DNA from: Xylaria sp. FL1777
Taxonomy: Eukaryota > Ascomycota > Sordariomycetes > Xylariales > Xylariaceae
Length of the DNA stretch: 64,000 nucleotides
Direction of reading: 5' to 3'
NCBI GenBank assembly: GCA_022578965.1
Contig: MU400509.1
Location: 434,001-498,000 of the forward strand
Part shown: positions 11,385 to 23,734 of the stretch, in pieces
Layout: each line of letters begins with the position of its first letter
Numbering within the stretch: position 1 is the first letter of the stretch
Notes under the pieces: generated by a model
Databases searched by the model: none
The model's input: only the letters and a program-made list of their open reading frames with translations
Told to the model about the DNA's origin: nothing
Position numbers and translations under genes: made by a program

Positions 11385-14300
11385 TATATATGCTTTATCT
11401 TTGTTTTTTTACTTTTCTGTCACATATTCATCCAAAAGGGAGGCTATTGAGCTTTATTTGGCGAATGGGTAATCATGAACGTGGAGTTTTGTTTGGGTCT
11501 TTTTCTCCTAGGGATCATTTGGTTACCTGATATTCCCCCCCCTTTTCGTTTCCACTTTGGTTCTCTCGCTCATGTTCTTGCCTTTTATTGTCACGATCTT
11601 GTACAATATCAACGTCGCATGGATTATTTTACGGATGATGGGTCTTGAGACGGGAGGACCTAACGCGGTCCTGGAAAATGGATTACAAGATACGAATTTT
11701 GTATGTATATATGGGTGTATGTATGCTACGAGGGCCTGGGTGTTGGTCGGTAGGCAGGGAGGTGATGGTGATCGGGATGGCAACGAAACTTGGAGCATAT
11801 ACTACATTGTGCATAACTTAAGGTACCTGACGCGGATAAATGAAGATATCATCACGATCTCACCCATATATACAAATCTGGCTAGTTCGATATTCTGCTT
11901 CTTTTTGTGAGACGAGGAACCTGTACTCTTGGCTTGCAAGGGCCCTGTCTGAAGTCTCCTTTTTGTTTTTTGAAGCAGACATGGGCAAACGAGCCGCTCC
12001 TCTCCAAGATCTGCGATCCTCTGACCCAAGACGTCATGCAACCAGGTTGTCAAGTATAAGCGAACCACTCGACTTTTAAGTTCCTATCTATCTATCTACT
12101 CAACTTACAGTAGTATCTATCCCACGACAACACACGACTCCCTCGTTTTTTCAAACATTTACGCAATTTCATCTTGAAAGCCATCACATATCTGAGATAG
12201 GCAGATAGATACCTAGATAGAGGATCTTGGGGGGAGGGGGAGGTTTGTATGATTGGTGGCTTCGCGTTCTATAGGTAACGGTTTGATAAAGATGAATAAT
12301 AGGACCTACCGTCAGGTACCTATACGAACAGGTATCTCTCTCTGGGGGTGCGTTTATTGCGTATGTAGTGCAGTTTTACCTAGGAGGAGAGGATATGATT
12401 CCCCCGGATTATAGCTACTTAGTATTTTCTTTTGTTTATTTATTTATTTTTATGAGCAGGGAGGGTTGAGAGTCGTCAAGTAGCCCTCCCTTCAAGGCCC
12501 TTCCTTTCCCCCCCACCCCGAATGAAGCGTCAGATCATGTTTGAGTCGATTTCCCGAGCCCGCACCCCCCTCCCCTCCTCCCCCAACTTCATTTATTTTC
12601 CTTTCCTTCCCGCCGGCCCATCCTGGTGTAGGCGCCGCCATACAGGCAAATCCTTGTGCCCATCCATCCATCTATATTGTGTAGGCATACTGCCTGTCCA
12701 TTCAAGCCACATAAACGCGAGGCTCGTTTACGTATTTCGTGTACGAGGTACGGCGTTTTGGATTATGCCATCGATACCGTCACATCGGTGCGTTACTGTT
12801 ACCTGGTAAAGCTATACTGCGTATGCGTATTATGTGCATGTATCCTACGTGGACGTTGGAAATCTCGCCTAACGGCAAGGTACTTGCTACAGTGGGGGGG
12901 AGTGTACCAGTATGTAGGTATGCATAGGTAATCGCTAGCTAGCCATTTGTTCCAAAAGCCGTACCGCGGAAGCGGAAACGACGAGATCCATACACTGCAC
13001 CACGGTACATGATTCACTAAGAGAGAGCTGTCTGGTGATCTAGACTGCAACTAGGTAGCTGACCAAGTGACCCCGTCGTTGCGGCACGGCACGGTACGGT
13101 ACCTATATGTAGGTCTTTTTGCCGTGCCATCCGCCGTTTTATGTATGTGTGTGTATGTACTCAGCATGTAGTTATGTGCAGGATACTACACCCGCACACT
13201 ATCGATTCATGGGTACAATCTCTACCGCGTACATATCGACACGAAGTGAGATCGCTGCCCCTCACCTGCCAGGTGTTATGCTGGCGGTTCTCGTGTGGGA
13301 CCAGTGCCGGCTCACGTCAGCAGCCTCGCTGGCTCAGCAGGTGTCTAGATCCCCATCCCATCCATACACACGGTGAACATACCTAGGTATGGGTTTATCG
13401 CCCCTTGTCGCCAGGCCCTTATTAAGCGCGTTTCGCGCCAGCCATCTCCATACCCCAGGTAGACAGACGAATGGGCTCGGTGAGCTCCGAGAGATATCCG
13501 GGGAGACAGATGCAAGTGGTCAGGTTTTGCTGGTTTGCTCACCTTGCTACGATAACGGGTTCACCATCCCGTCTCCGTTAGGTAAGGGTAGTAAGTGAGT
13601 GTACCTCGTATCTATCATTCGACGTGTTTCGTCTTATGGGACCATATGGCGCTGGCGCCAGCATGGAAGATCTGACTGATTGAAATTTGGCCGAGTACTT
13701 CCTTTGTTCGTAGGCAGCATTGCTATGATGATATCGTGGCGCGTCATTTACTTCGGCCCCTTGACCGGTCCCTTGAGCTTCGCGCTGACCCTCGCCGTTG
13801 GCGCTGAACGCGGGATGTAAGGTTTGGTGGTGGTGGGTGAGTGTCCAGCTGTAGGCATGTGATACGTGCGTATGTGCGGGTATAGGCTGCTTATGTTGGA
13901 TACCTAGGTATAAGCCTACCTACCAGTGCAGTCTTGAAAATAGGTTAGGTTCAGCGAGCGTAACTGTAGTAGTAGTCAGGTAGCATGTTTTTCCCCGCCG
14001 ACGTCAGGCCGGTCAGAGCCGCTGTGTGATGCGAGGCAGATATTTGGGTGTGTACAACGACAGTTGTGCTAGCAGGCTCTCAGATCTCGGTGAGCTGACC
14101 AGAGAAGAGAGCGATGATTGGAGGTTGGGGGCTAGGAGAGCGAAGCGGACTACGAGATACATACAGTATCAAGCTAATTAAGCCGCTGAGATCACACAAG
14201 GGTGTGCAGCGGAACAACACGGGAACTACAAGACAAAGAGGACTGGCGGTGTGGATTGTGGCGATTCCTTCCTACGTGCACATACAATGAATGACAATGT

Positions 14301-17300
14301 GCCCTGCACCAAATCCGAGGCCATCATTCACCATGTAGAGGGACAAAACAACAATAACGCGCCCACGAGTTACCAAAAGAGACATTGGCTTGTACTAGGT
14401 AGAGGGGTATCCAAGGTTGACGTTGTATTTTTAACATCGCACTCATTGGATGAGGATGCTGGCTCTCCTCAGTGATCCGATCAGGCAAGGGTCCGAAATG
14501 GGTACATTCTCGCTTTGTCCGAATCTATTATTGGTGGGTGTTTGCTAGGAATCTCGCCAGGATGTGAATTCTCCGACGAGGTTAATGCGAGGATTATAAG
14601 ACATGCTTGAGGTTACAGAGCGCTCCTTGTGGGGGAGACAAGGCGAAATTCGATTCTATACTCCCTAGGGGTGTAAGAAGGCAAATAGGTAGAAGAGGAA
14701 GCGTCTAAGTCGCGACGGTAGAATGACGTCTCGAGAACACAGAACGAAATAGAATGAGGTGTTGTTGCAGAAACCCAAGCAGGCATGCTATCTCGCAACC
14801 CTCACAACCACCAAATTAGCTCGTGACGGGATTCTCTATCTCCCCGTTGATGTCCACGAGCTCGATTTGTCTGCGGGGAGAACACCCTGGTTACCGTCTT
14901 CTCAAAGCGTCGCTTAATTCTGTGGCTTATCAGATCAACCCCCCTCCAGCTACAGCAAGGTAGGTAGGCATTCCCCCCTCAACGCGATTGACACCCAAAG
15001 CAATCGCTTTTGGGTGGTTACGGCCGCGAGCCAAGAGCCGGTCGGCCAACAGCTAGGCAGACCGGAGGAGGTGGAAGAATCGGGATCTCGTCAACACTCC
15101 ACACACCAATCTTCGGCTACCGTTACATGGGCTCAGCTCCTTACCCCTGCAACACTGCATAACATGTTCTGCAGCAGGACGGGTACAGCAGGGTAGAAAG
15201 AGACCTAATGCAGGTCTTGATGCGCGCCTTCTTCTCTCCTGTCACGGTGTAACGACGTGGTGTTGCGAGGAGCATAGCTGCCGATTGGGCTGTCGAGACC
15301 CCTCTCTCGATGGACGCCTGTACGACCTGTAACGATACCCTGATTTACTTCGGATTAAGCAATGCCACGCCCGAGGGCTTGCAGTATTCACGAAGGCTGC
15401 ACGACTCGACATGGGGTAAGATGGGGGTCGAACAGCATGACAGAGACCCGCCCAACCATTGAGAAGGGAACGTCTGGAGCGAGCCATGTATGCCATTGGC
15501 GGATTGTCATGGAACAAGCATTCTCTTGATAGGCGACATACAGGGAACCCCATCATTTCTCGCAGATCTGAAATCATCCAAGGCGGATCAGAAGTGGAAG
15601 GGTTAACTGGATAGATAGGATTTGTCGGAACAGGAACGATTTCACTTGAATTTTTACACTGCCACTTTCGCTCCGAAGATAATCTTGACAGGGCTCCAAA
15701 TGTCTCGATCTGGTAAAACTCCCGGCTGGCTAGCTCGATCAAAATTTTAACCTGGCGACCAGTGGCTATTAGCTAGGTTAAGCTGTTGTATCTCGTATAT
15801 CCGTGAGAATTATCTCTTTACACTAGTCACGTTTAGTACATAATTTGTCTTTTCTTTCAAGACCCTAACGCTGTCTAAAATTTGAGCTAGGCAAGGCGAG
15901 GTATGCAATCCTGAAGTACACCGGGCTATGATGCTACTCGGTATTCTATCGGCAACAGATCTGCAATTTCTAGGGATTTGCCCCTGATAGCGGTGATGCA
16001 AGCGAGATATTCTTTTTTGGTCGGCGTCTGCCTGGGACGTGACAAGTAGTCCAAGTAGAGTCGATGTAGTTTGAATGTAGACAACAACTATTGCAAAGTA
16101 TCTTGCTGCCGGGATCTTGTTCATCGAGAGTCCGGCATCAATAAACCTGTTCGGCGTGGCATAATTGTGTGAGCATTAGCCGCTGTGTGCCTGCGGGTTG
16201 CCATTCCGCTCAAAAGCTTAGCATCATATCAAAGATCCTTACTCATAATGAAGCTTAAAGGGCTCTTGTAGTTGGGTGTTAGTATCTCAGATTAGGCGCA
16301 AGTCGCATGCTGTCTGTTATGAGTCTCATTGATTGGCGCTGATAACAGGCAGATCGAATCCTCGAAGCCTAGGCCTAACCTCAGCTGTCATGTTCCTCAA
16401 TTTCCTATCTTAAACATTGGGTCTGCACAGCTGATTTGGAGTCCCGGCGGATACTCGTCGCTCGTAGCATCTACTACCACATGGTATTAATTAACGTGCG
16501 AACCTCGTGGCGGGATGATCCCTCAGCGGTAGAATCGACGATAGGTGCCACATTGAAATTACCACCAATGAACGAAGGAACGGGTTGTCAAACCAACCCA
16601 TAGGAGACCAAACGACACGTTGCTTGTGTCGAATGCTAGACTGTAGAACTGGCGGTGTTTCTCGGTGGCATCGGTAAATTCAAACACTTACAGGATGGTT
16701 ACTTAAGTAACCTGCGAGAGAAGTAACGTAGCCAGAACCCAAATGCATCTTCGGAGATGGCTTGTCATCTGAAATGCATTAATGGTTGGAAATCGGTCGG
16801 CTCCGTCTCGGCGAGATAATCCACTAACAGGTTTGGGTCGGATGTTTTTAATAAACGTATTCCTTGAAATTGATGGTAGGTAATCTGTAGAGATATTTCT
16901 GCACATAAACCTCCATTGCAGTGGGCTTTTGAGTTTCTCTAGTAAAACGAGGACCTTAAGATTTGGGGCCCCAGCATAGTTGCTGGCTCTGTCTCGCCTG
17001 TAGCCACATCGATTCTCATGTATAGGATTCAAGAGACACTTTTTTGTGAGGGCAAACGCCCAACAGTCGCAGGAAAGATGGTGAAATTTCAGAAGTCGTT
17101 GAATAAGCGCCTCTATCTGCGTGTATTTGAAAGTTCTTCTACCGCAGGTCTCGTATCGTGCTTATATAACGGTGTAGGTGATAGTGTATGCCACCTTTTC
17201 ACGCACGGGCCGGCAGATTGGGGAGGAAACAGCTGCATATATCGACTTAGCAAAGGCATCAGGTAACAATTCGTACCAACTGCGAGGATTTCCCGTCCTA

Positions 17301-17986
17301 CAGCGCAAGATGAATGTTGCGGACCGCTGTGAGTCGTGATACTCGTAGCCGGACCAGTTCAATTCAGTCAGTGAGCCAGAATGACTGAGGCCCTATAATT
17401 TTTATATGATTCTTGCTTTCTGAAGGGTGCTTCTGCAATTGAAACAGTCGCTTGAACGAGACAAATGGATGCCTAGGAGGATGAAAGTCGATACATCCAA
17501 AACAACACCCAATGAAGTACTGCAAACTAATGTTCTGCATACTAAGTTGCGGAAAAGGCTGGTCATCTCAAGATAGTAAAGCCCTTTCATCTATCGTAGA
17601 TGGAAGTGTCGACTCGTCACTGTTCATGCGGTTCTGCGCCCTCATATCAATCGGAGTTACGGCTGCATTGGTAGCGAAGCCATACGCATATGAGTCGTTG
17701 TCGCCGATATGTATGCATTGATAATCCTCCGATGTAGGTACTGAGTAATTCAGAGGGACCTAATGCACGATAAGATAAGATAAGATAATAGGCTTATCTT
17801 ATCTATGCCGGCCAAAATTTTGGGTAGAGCAGAAGGTAACTGCGATAGAACAATTATACCACTAAGCAGTGAGTGATTAGAATATTTATTGTACGAACAG
17901 CCAATAGAATAATCATACCATACCAAATATCTCTAAATCAAGAGAAGAAACTACAATAATTTCAACCAAACCTCTCACTCTCCGCA
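11385..17986. other. Gene-poor interval, no gene recognised
   Basis: 6.6 kb between the moc3-like gene and NOP16. Contents seen: a likely 3' UTR just after 11384, homopolymer and TTTA tracts near 12420-12460, TACCTAGGTA-type motifs near 13380 and 13905, and the GATA hairpin at 17769-17803. Minus-strand frames at 15242-15742, 15810-16124 and 16703-17032 carry no family signature. On the plus strand a short open stretch at about 15329-15460 also reads as protein-like but is unrecognised. Decayed genes are possible but not shown. Confidence 0.5.
17769..17803. promoter_or_regulatory. GATAAG cluster forming an inverted repeat
   Basis: Three overlapping GATAAG hexamers start at 17769, 17774 and 17779, followed by GATAA at 17784. 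Two overlapping CTTATC hexamers start at 17793 and 17798. The two arms are reverse complements, so the array can form a hairpin. GATAAG is the core site of fungal GATA factors (NIT2/AreA, SreA, White Collar type). It lies about 185 bases upstream of the NOP16 start codon. Any factor binding is inferred. Confidence 0.5.
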
Positions 17987-18203
17987 ATGGGCCGTGAACT
18001 CCAAAAGCGCAAGAGGCGCTCATCTCGCCCCGCCATTCGACAACCCTCGTCTACAAGATCCAAGCTGACGAACCCGCTGGGAAACAACATTATAGCTCGA
18101 AACTGGTATGCTTATCATATATCTCCTCATCTATTCAAAACACCAAAAAACTGTTGCAGTTTACCTGAGTTACACTCCAAACACACACGCACATAGAGAG
18201 AGA

Positions 18204-18235
<32 letters not shown>

Positions 18236-18865
18236 AGAGAAAGAAAGCCTCCTACTAACATCGATCCCCCAAACCCCAGGAACAAGAAAGAAACGACATT
18301 ACAGAACTACCGCCGCCTAGGCCTCCTATCGCGTCTCGGCGCACACGCAGGCGGGCTAGACCGAAAACTAAACACCACCAGCACCGACACCGACACCACA
18401 TCCTCATCGAACCCTCCAGCAAGCAAGAACCCATTCGCGATCAAGGGGGCGAAGGGGACAGAAGCGGTGGCGGGAGAAGTACAAGTAGAGCGGGACGAGA
18501 GCGGGAAGATCGTGCGCGTGATCAGCACGGAGCGCAAGCGGCCGAACCCGCTGAACGACCCCCTGGCGGAGCTGGACACGGACTCGGAGGCGGAGCCCGT
18601 GGACGAAGGCGGCGAGGACGCAGACGAATGGGATGGGTTCGAGCAGAATGAGATCGTGCGGCAGCTCGAGGACGAGGCTAACAGGCCCGTGGAGAAGAAG
18701 CCGCGGACGGCGAGCGCGCGTGAGGCCGAGTGGCTGCAGAGGCTCGTGGACCGCCACGGCGACGATACGGTGGCAATGGCGCGGGATGGCAAGTTGAACC
18801 CCATGCAACAAACTGCGGCAGATATCGCGAGGAGGATCCGGAAATGGAGGGGGAATTCGAGATAG
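17987..18865 (+). CDS. NOP16: Ribosome biogenesis protein Nop16
   Basis: Nucleolar protein of 66S pre-ribosomes needed for 60S subunit maturation. The 234-residue product is close to yeast Nop16 (about 231). Exons are 17987-18105 and 18280-18865; the 174-base intron has donor GTATGC, a CTAAC-like branch sequence (CTACTAACA at 18252-18260) and acceptor CCAG. Family signatures are the start MGRELQKRK, the basic N-terminal third, NPLGNNIIARNW across the splice site, and the following LQNYRRLGLLSRLG. The middle is acidic, and the C-terminus ends in a basic helix (ADIARRIRKWRG) after LNPMQQT. The intron contains a long (GA)n tract. The downstream MARVEL gene is convergent. Identification is by remembered family consensus and is strong. 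Confidence 0.93.
18195..18240. repeat. (GA)n microsatellite inside the NOP16 intron
   Basis: A GA dinucleotide run with one AC interruption, lying between the donor at 18106 and the branch sequence near 18255. Length polymorphism here would change intron size but not the protein. Confidence 0.9.
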
Positions 18866-19396
18866 TTCACTATCGCCATCACTATGAAGTTACTGACTGT
18901 TATCATCGCATTGGGTTGGCGTTGGAGGCGTTCGGCGGGCTTGCAAAAAACAAATTTATCAATCGAGTTTAAACGAACCAAAGTGATATTCTATCTCACT
19001 AACGCCCGTCTGTATTTCTCTCTCTCTCTCTCCCTCTCTCTGACACAAACACACAACAGAATTGCCCTATAGCCTGTATATCCTCGCGCGGTGACGGGAT
19101 CCCACAGTCGTGATTCGTAATGGACTGAGCCGAAATATTTTCATGATGCAAATGCCGATGTTTCGCATATAAAAAAACGACACTACTCTGGTGTCTCCCG
19201 AGTCATAATGAGCAACAAATAATCCGGAACACCAACCCATACCGATTAACAACCAATACACAAAAGTAGACAACCCAACGACTAGCCTCCCCATTTACTG
19301 CTAATCAACAGCTTAGCACATCTATGCATACAGTTGGACCAGCCGCCCGTGCTTTTCGCCAGAAATGCCCTTGAAACTTTAAACGACGCGAGGAGC
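18866..19396. other. Convergent intergenic region with a (TC)n tract
   Basis: 3' region shared by NOP16 (+) and the MARVEL gene (-). It holds a TC-rich microsatellite at about 19017-19041 and no open frame that I can support. Confidence 0.6.
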
Positions 19397-20417
19397 TTAA
19401 TGCAAGGTTCTGTCGTAGTTTGCGCTGGGGAACTGGACAGGGCGTCCGTCATCGTAGTCTTCTGCGGCTGGAGGGGCGTAAATCTGCGACCCGCTATGGG
19501 TGGCGTACGAGTTAGAGAAGGGGTCGGGATGCGGCGAGGTTGAGCCCTGGGTTCGATAACTGTTATCGAACGGATTCTCGTGCGGCGCTGGAGACGAGGT
19601 GTGGTGAGGTTGGTACGACGTCTCAGCCTCGTAGACAGGACGCGAACTGAACGAATCAGGATCGTACGGCTGACTCTGGTGGTCGTGGTGGACATCGTCA
19701 TGGACATCGTCGTGATGGTCGTCCATGTTGATCGGGGCGTACGCCTCTTCGTCGTGGGGTGCCATAGAAAACGCAGCTTTGTCCGGATCAATGTTTTGAT
19801 GGCTGCCCATCCTATCATAGCCTGGCAAATCGCCGTTCTGTTGATAATAGCGTAATGTGTAGGCGCTAACCAGGGTAGATAGAATCCAACCCAGCCTATG
19901 CAGATTGTCAGCTTGAGAGAACCCGTATGATCTTTTTGCTGAAGTGATGTTCTTACGTCTCAAAAAAGGCGATGCCGACTACGGCCTTGCTAACAGCACA
20001 GCCCTGACCACATGAATTGGCGGTGTTGTATGCAGCTTGGCTAGCGAATGCAGACAACCAGAAAATAGCGAAAACTGAATCTACCACAAGCATGACATTC
20101 GGGTTTGCCGCTCTTCGTGTCCGTTCATACCTAGGCGACAAGCCTAGATAAATCCATGCTGGGATAGATAAAAAGCACTACAAGAGCAAGCCTTTCGATT
20201 AGCGGCACGCCTTTCGGGGCATGATGTTGATGAGACTTCTACTCACCAGTCCAAAAGGCCATCCATTATTGCCATTGATCTTAGAGTCTTGTGCCTTAAA
20301 GACTATGATCTCAAGGATAAAGATGGTTAATGCCAGAATGACCTGGGCACCGTGAATGCCCAACTTGATGGTGGGAACCTTGTCGGGGTTGATGTTCAGC
20401 TTTTCGGATAACGCCAT
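19397..20417 (-). CDS. MARVEL-domain membrane protein
   Basis: Four-pass membrane protein of 296 residues on the minus strand. Exons are 20417-20247, 20177-19957 and 19895-19397; introns are 69 and 60 bases with GTGAGT and GTAAGA donors. Hydrophobic segments lie at about 21-41, 57-70, 84-107 and 120-145, matching the MARVEL fold (PF01284) of fungal proteins related to yeast Nce102/Fhn1 and its larger filamentous relatives. The family acts at plasma-membrane or endomembrane microdomains. The long hydrophilic C-terminal tail begins after YYQQNGDLPG and contains the conserved-looking NIDPDKAAFSMAPHDEE segment, then an unusual His/Asp cluster at about 189-204. The remainder is rich in Pro, Ser and Tyr. 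The exact role is unknown. It converges on NOP16. Confidence 0.85.
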
Positions 20418-21943
20418 GATGCTAGCAGGCTAGGCTTTGTGGGAAACAGGAGGATACAAAGGCGTTGTATTCAGTGCACCTCGAGTTTTGGCAAAAATGT
20501 GCCAGAAGTGGCGAGATGGGCTCGGTCGCAGTGGGCGGCTGACGTCTGGTGATAAGCTCGTGAGGCTGACAGATTTGGTTTGTTTGGATTGTCGCAATCT
20601 GCGCCTCAGGTATAGCTCTATGTATATAGACCTCGTTGGTTATCGTCGTTGGAGGGGACGTGGAAAGGAGCGAGAGAAAACGTCGCAGGCGGAAATCCTC
20701 AGGCCTCGCGGTTGTAGACAGCTACTTGAAACATGAAACTCGAAAACTGATGAGACTGATGGGTGTTGAATGTTTTGTTGTGGCCTTGCCGGGACCAGAA
20801 CTGTTATTTGGGTAACCTGAAAATAGGACCAGGATTAATAGCTGGCTTAGTTGGGCTGACGGGTGAACACGCGTAACTACTGCTAGTAGAAAAACTGTCC
20901 TTTTAAGGTTAAGACTGCTCTCAAGTATTCAAGGTCGCTGGTTATCAGTAAAAATTGTGCTATTTGGACGGTGGCATGCTACTCAGGCACAGCCATTCAA
21001 CATCAGCGCTAAGCCACGATGGTCTTATTATATGAGGAAGCTATGCCTGTACTACGTACATAGTGACCTTGAGCTGAACTGGCTAAAGACAACCAATCTT
21101 CTATCTTGTTTCTCATTGCATGCATTTGTTGTTATATAACTAGGTGTATACTCTGGATTGAATTGCATTTTTATTTGATTTATTCTATCCACACAAAAGT
21201 ATATTAAAACTGTCAACTCTACATATATACTAATGTAGGTACGTCCAAACCCCCCCAAAAAATAGAAGTGGATACTTAAGTATCTTTACATATCCCCTTG
21301 CCAACCAAGCCTCAGTGACGTATGTACATCACAGCGTCTAATGACGCACGGCACTGTGGCTTGTGAGTGGCTCTGATTGGCTTCCCCACAGTCAATTATA
21401 CCTTATGCGTAAAGAGATTTTAATAAAGGCCCGTTATCTAATACAGATTTATACTTCTCACTGCGGAACAGCTCCTTTGTGGTTGAGAGCGGTTCAACGT
21501 CGATTAGAACCGGGTAGCTGTTCTCGCAATACCCAAAGTTGTTACCTAGTATAAACTAGATGGATTAATGAGAAGATCAGGTCCACCGGCAGTTGATAGG
21601 TAGCCGGGTCGACTCATGACAGGACGCGCCGTGATCGCTGCATCGTGCATCGGCGCCATTCCTAATCTACCGACCTCGGCCTCCACACTAGAGGAACTCT
21701 CTTATCTAAGCTCTCAATTACGTGCTCGGAGCACCGTATAAATCTCGGACTTGTTTACTTAAGTGGCTTGCAGCAAAGGCTGACAAACTGATTGACTCAC
21801 CGTCTCGTGGAGGGGGTTAGGTTACCGGTAGGTAGATAGATAGGTAGGAAATCGGGTAGCTATCGACGACTACTTCTAGACGACTACATACACAGAGTTT
21901 TGCATTGCTTTTGTATAGATACTACCGTTTGCTACTTGTGGAC
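20418..21943. promoter_or_regulatory. Divergent intergenic region between MARVEL and MFS genes
   Basis: Both flanking genes read outward from this 1.5-kb stretch, so it should hold both promoters. A TATAAAT sequence lies at about 21737, roughly 200 bases before the transporter start codon, and a TAGGTAGATAGATAGGTAGG tract lies just upstream of that start at about 21830-21850. The AT-rich part near 21130-21290 has no recognised gene. Confidence 0.45.
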
Positions 21944-23734
21944 ATGTCGGACAATTCTCAGAATGGGCTCGCCAACGAGCGGACACCGTTGCTGTCTGAT
22001 GAATCAACTCGATCCGGCCCTCTGGTGGACAGTGAGCGGCAACCAGGCGACAATGGCGATGACGAACAGACAATTATCGTCGAAGAAGTCAAGGGCCTCA
22101 AACTCTGGACTATACTGGGTACCTGCTGGTTTGGGGTGTTCCTTGGAGCTATCGATGCAAGCATCATGGCCACCCTCTCTGCCCCCATCTCCAGCGAGTT
22201 TCAGTCTTTGAGCCTTCTGCCATGGCTGGCAACCGCCTACCTGATCTCGAATGCTGCTTGCCAGCCCATATCCGGCCGGCTAACGGACATTTTTGGCCGT
22301 GGCCCGGGGTTGATCTTCAGCAATATATTCTTTGCTGCCGGAAACCTTATCTGTGGTCTTGCCCCGAATGCTGAGGTTATGATTGCCGGCCGAGTTGTCG
22401 CCGGCATAGGCGGGGGTGGTTTGTGAGTATTATTTTCCCTGTTCTGCTTAGTTTAGTAATAGAAAAAGCTCCTCTTGCTGGCCAAATGCTGGATTTTGAA
22501 GCCCTCCTGATAACCCCCCAACACGGTAATTACTGACCCTAAGAATTGTAGAATGACCATCAGCACCTTTCTCGGCACGGATCTTGTACCCCTGAGAAAC
22601 CGTGGAATCGTTCAAGGGATGGGAAACATTTTCTACGGCACCGGTGCTATGCTGGGGGGCGTATTCGGTGGCCTCATCAACGATAAGTCGAGTTGGGGCT
22701 GGCGGCTTGCGTTTCTCGTCCAGGTCCCTCCGGTCCTCGTCTCTGCAGTGCTAGTGGCTTACCTCGTTCGTATACCTCCGAAAGTATCGGACAAGTCGTA
22801 TCTCGCTCGCATCGACTTTACAGGCGTCACGTCACTCGTCTCCTTCCTGGTCCTCCTTCTATTGGGACTGAATGCGGGCGGGAATTTCGTTCCGTGGATT
22901 CATCCCCTCCCCCTTACGACTCTGCCTCTATCTTTAGTGGCATTGGTATTCTTCGTCATATGGGAATCTCGGGCTGCACAACCGATCATCCCCGTCCGCC
23001 TCCTATTCGATAGGACCGTGTTCACGGCATGCGTTACAAACTTGCTGTGCTGCATGGTCCAGTTCCAGTCTCTATTCTATATCCCGCTCTATCTACAAAC
23101 GCATGGTGTCAGTGCAGCCGGTGCTGGACTGGTTCTTCTATTTTCGCCCTTGGGGGTTTGTGTGTCTTCGGTTAGCGTTGGATATATCATGAAGAAAACC
23201 GGCCGTTATGTCGGTTTAGGGATTTTTGCAGTTTCACTTCAACTCACTGCTTCCGTGATTTTGACTACCCTTCGACAGGATTCTCCGATCTGGCCTTTGA
23301 GGATCGTCTTCTTCCTGCTCGGCGCAGGGCAAGGAGGTATGTTGACTGTAACCCTTCTCGCATGCCTTGCGGCCGTCGACCATTCCCATCAAGCAACCAT
23401 CACGTCCGCAACGTATGCATTCCGGTCCGTTGGTAGTACCGTTGGTATAACTATCGGCTCCGCCATATACCAAACTGTGCTCAAGAACAAGTTATGGGAG
23501 CGCTTCGGGGACCTGCCCGGTGCAGCCGAGGAGATCCAGCGGATTAGAGATGATCTAGACGAGTTAAACCACCTCCCAGAGGGTTGGTACGATGGTGTGG
23601 CCGCTTCCTTCCAAGATGCTTTCCGGAGCTTGTGGTTCACATTACTGGGACTAGCCGCACTAGCGGTAATCAGTGTGTCTCTCATGAAGCAGCATAAGCT
23701 ACATTCAACCCTGGCTCGCAAGCAGGACGATTAG
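21944..23734 (+). CDS. MFS transporter, Fnx1/VBA-type vacuolar permease
   Basis: Major facilitator of the DHA2 (14-spanner) branch, 553 residues. Exons are 21944-22422 and 22552-23734; the 129-base intron (donor GTGAGT, acceptor GTAG) joins in frame inside Leu160. The ATG at 21944 is the first in frame. The cytosolic N-tail carries an acidic dileucine signal (ERTPLL, residues 12-17), as expected for sorting to the vacuole by AP-3. Then come the first helix with the AIDASI signature (about 69-74), motif A as GRLTDIFGR (111-119), the AGRVVAGIGGGGLMT segment, and many further hydrophobic helices to about residue 540. Closest remembered relatives are S. pombe Fnx1 and yeast Vba proteins, which load basic amino acids into vacuoles. 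Substrate here is inferred. A drug exporter is the alternative. Confidence 0.88.

Noticed and set aside
15242..15742. 166-codon minus-strand frame as a gene
   Set aside because: No recognisable domain; the plus strand of the same DNA is equally open in places, so coding strand cannot be decided.
16345..16375. tRNA-like B-box (ATCGAATCC) in the gene-poor region
   Set aside because: No matching A-box or cloverleaf stems were found around it.
18307..18981. 224-codon minus-strand frame over NOP16
   Set aside because: Antisense to the NOP16 second exon with low-complexity Ser/Arg content; NOP16 on the plus strand matches a known family.
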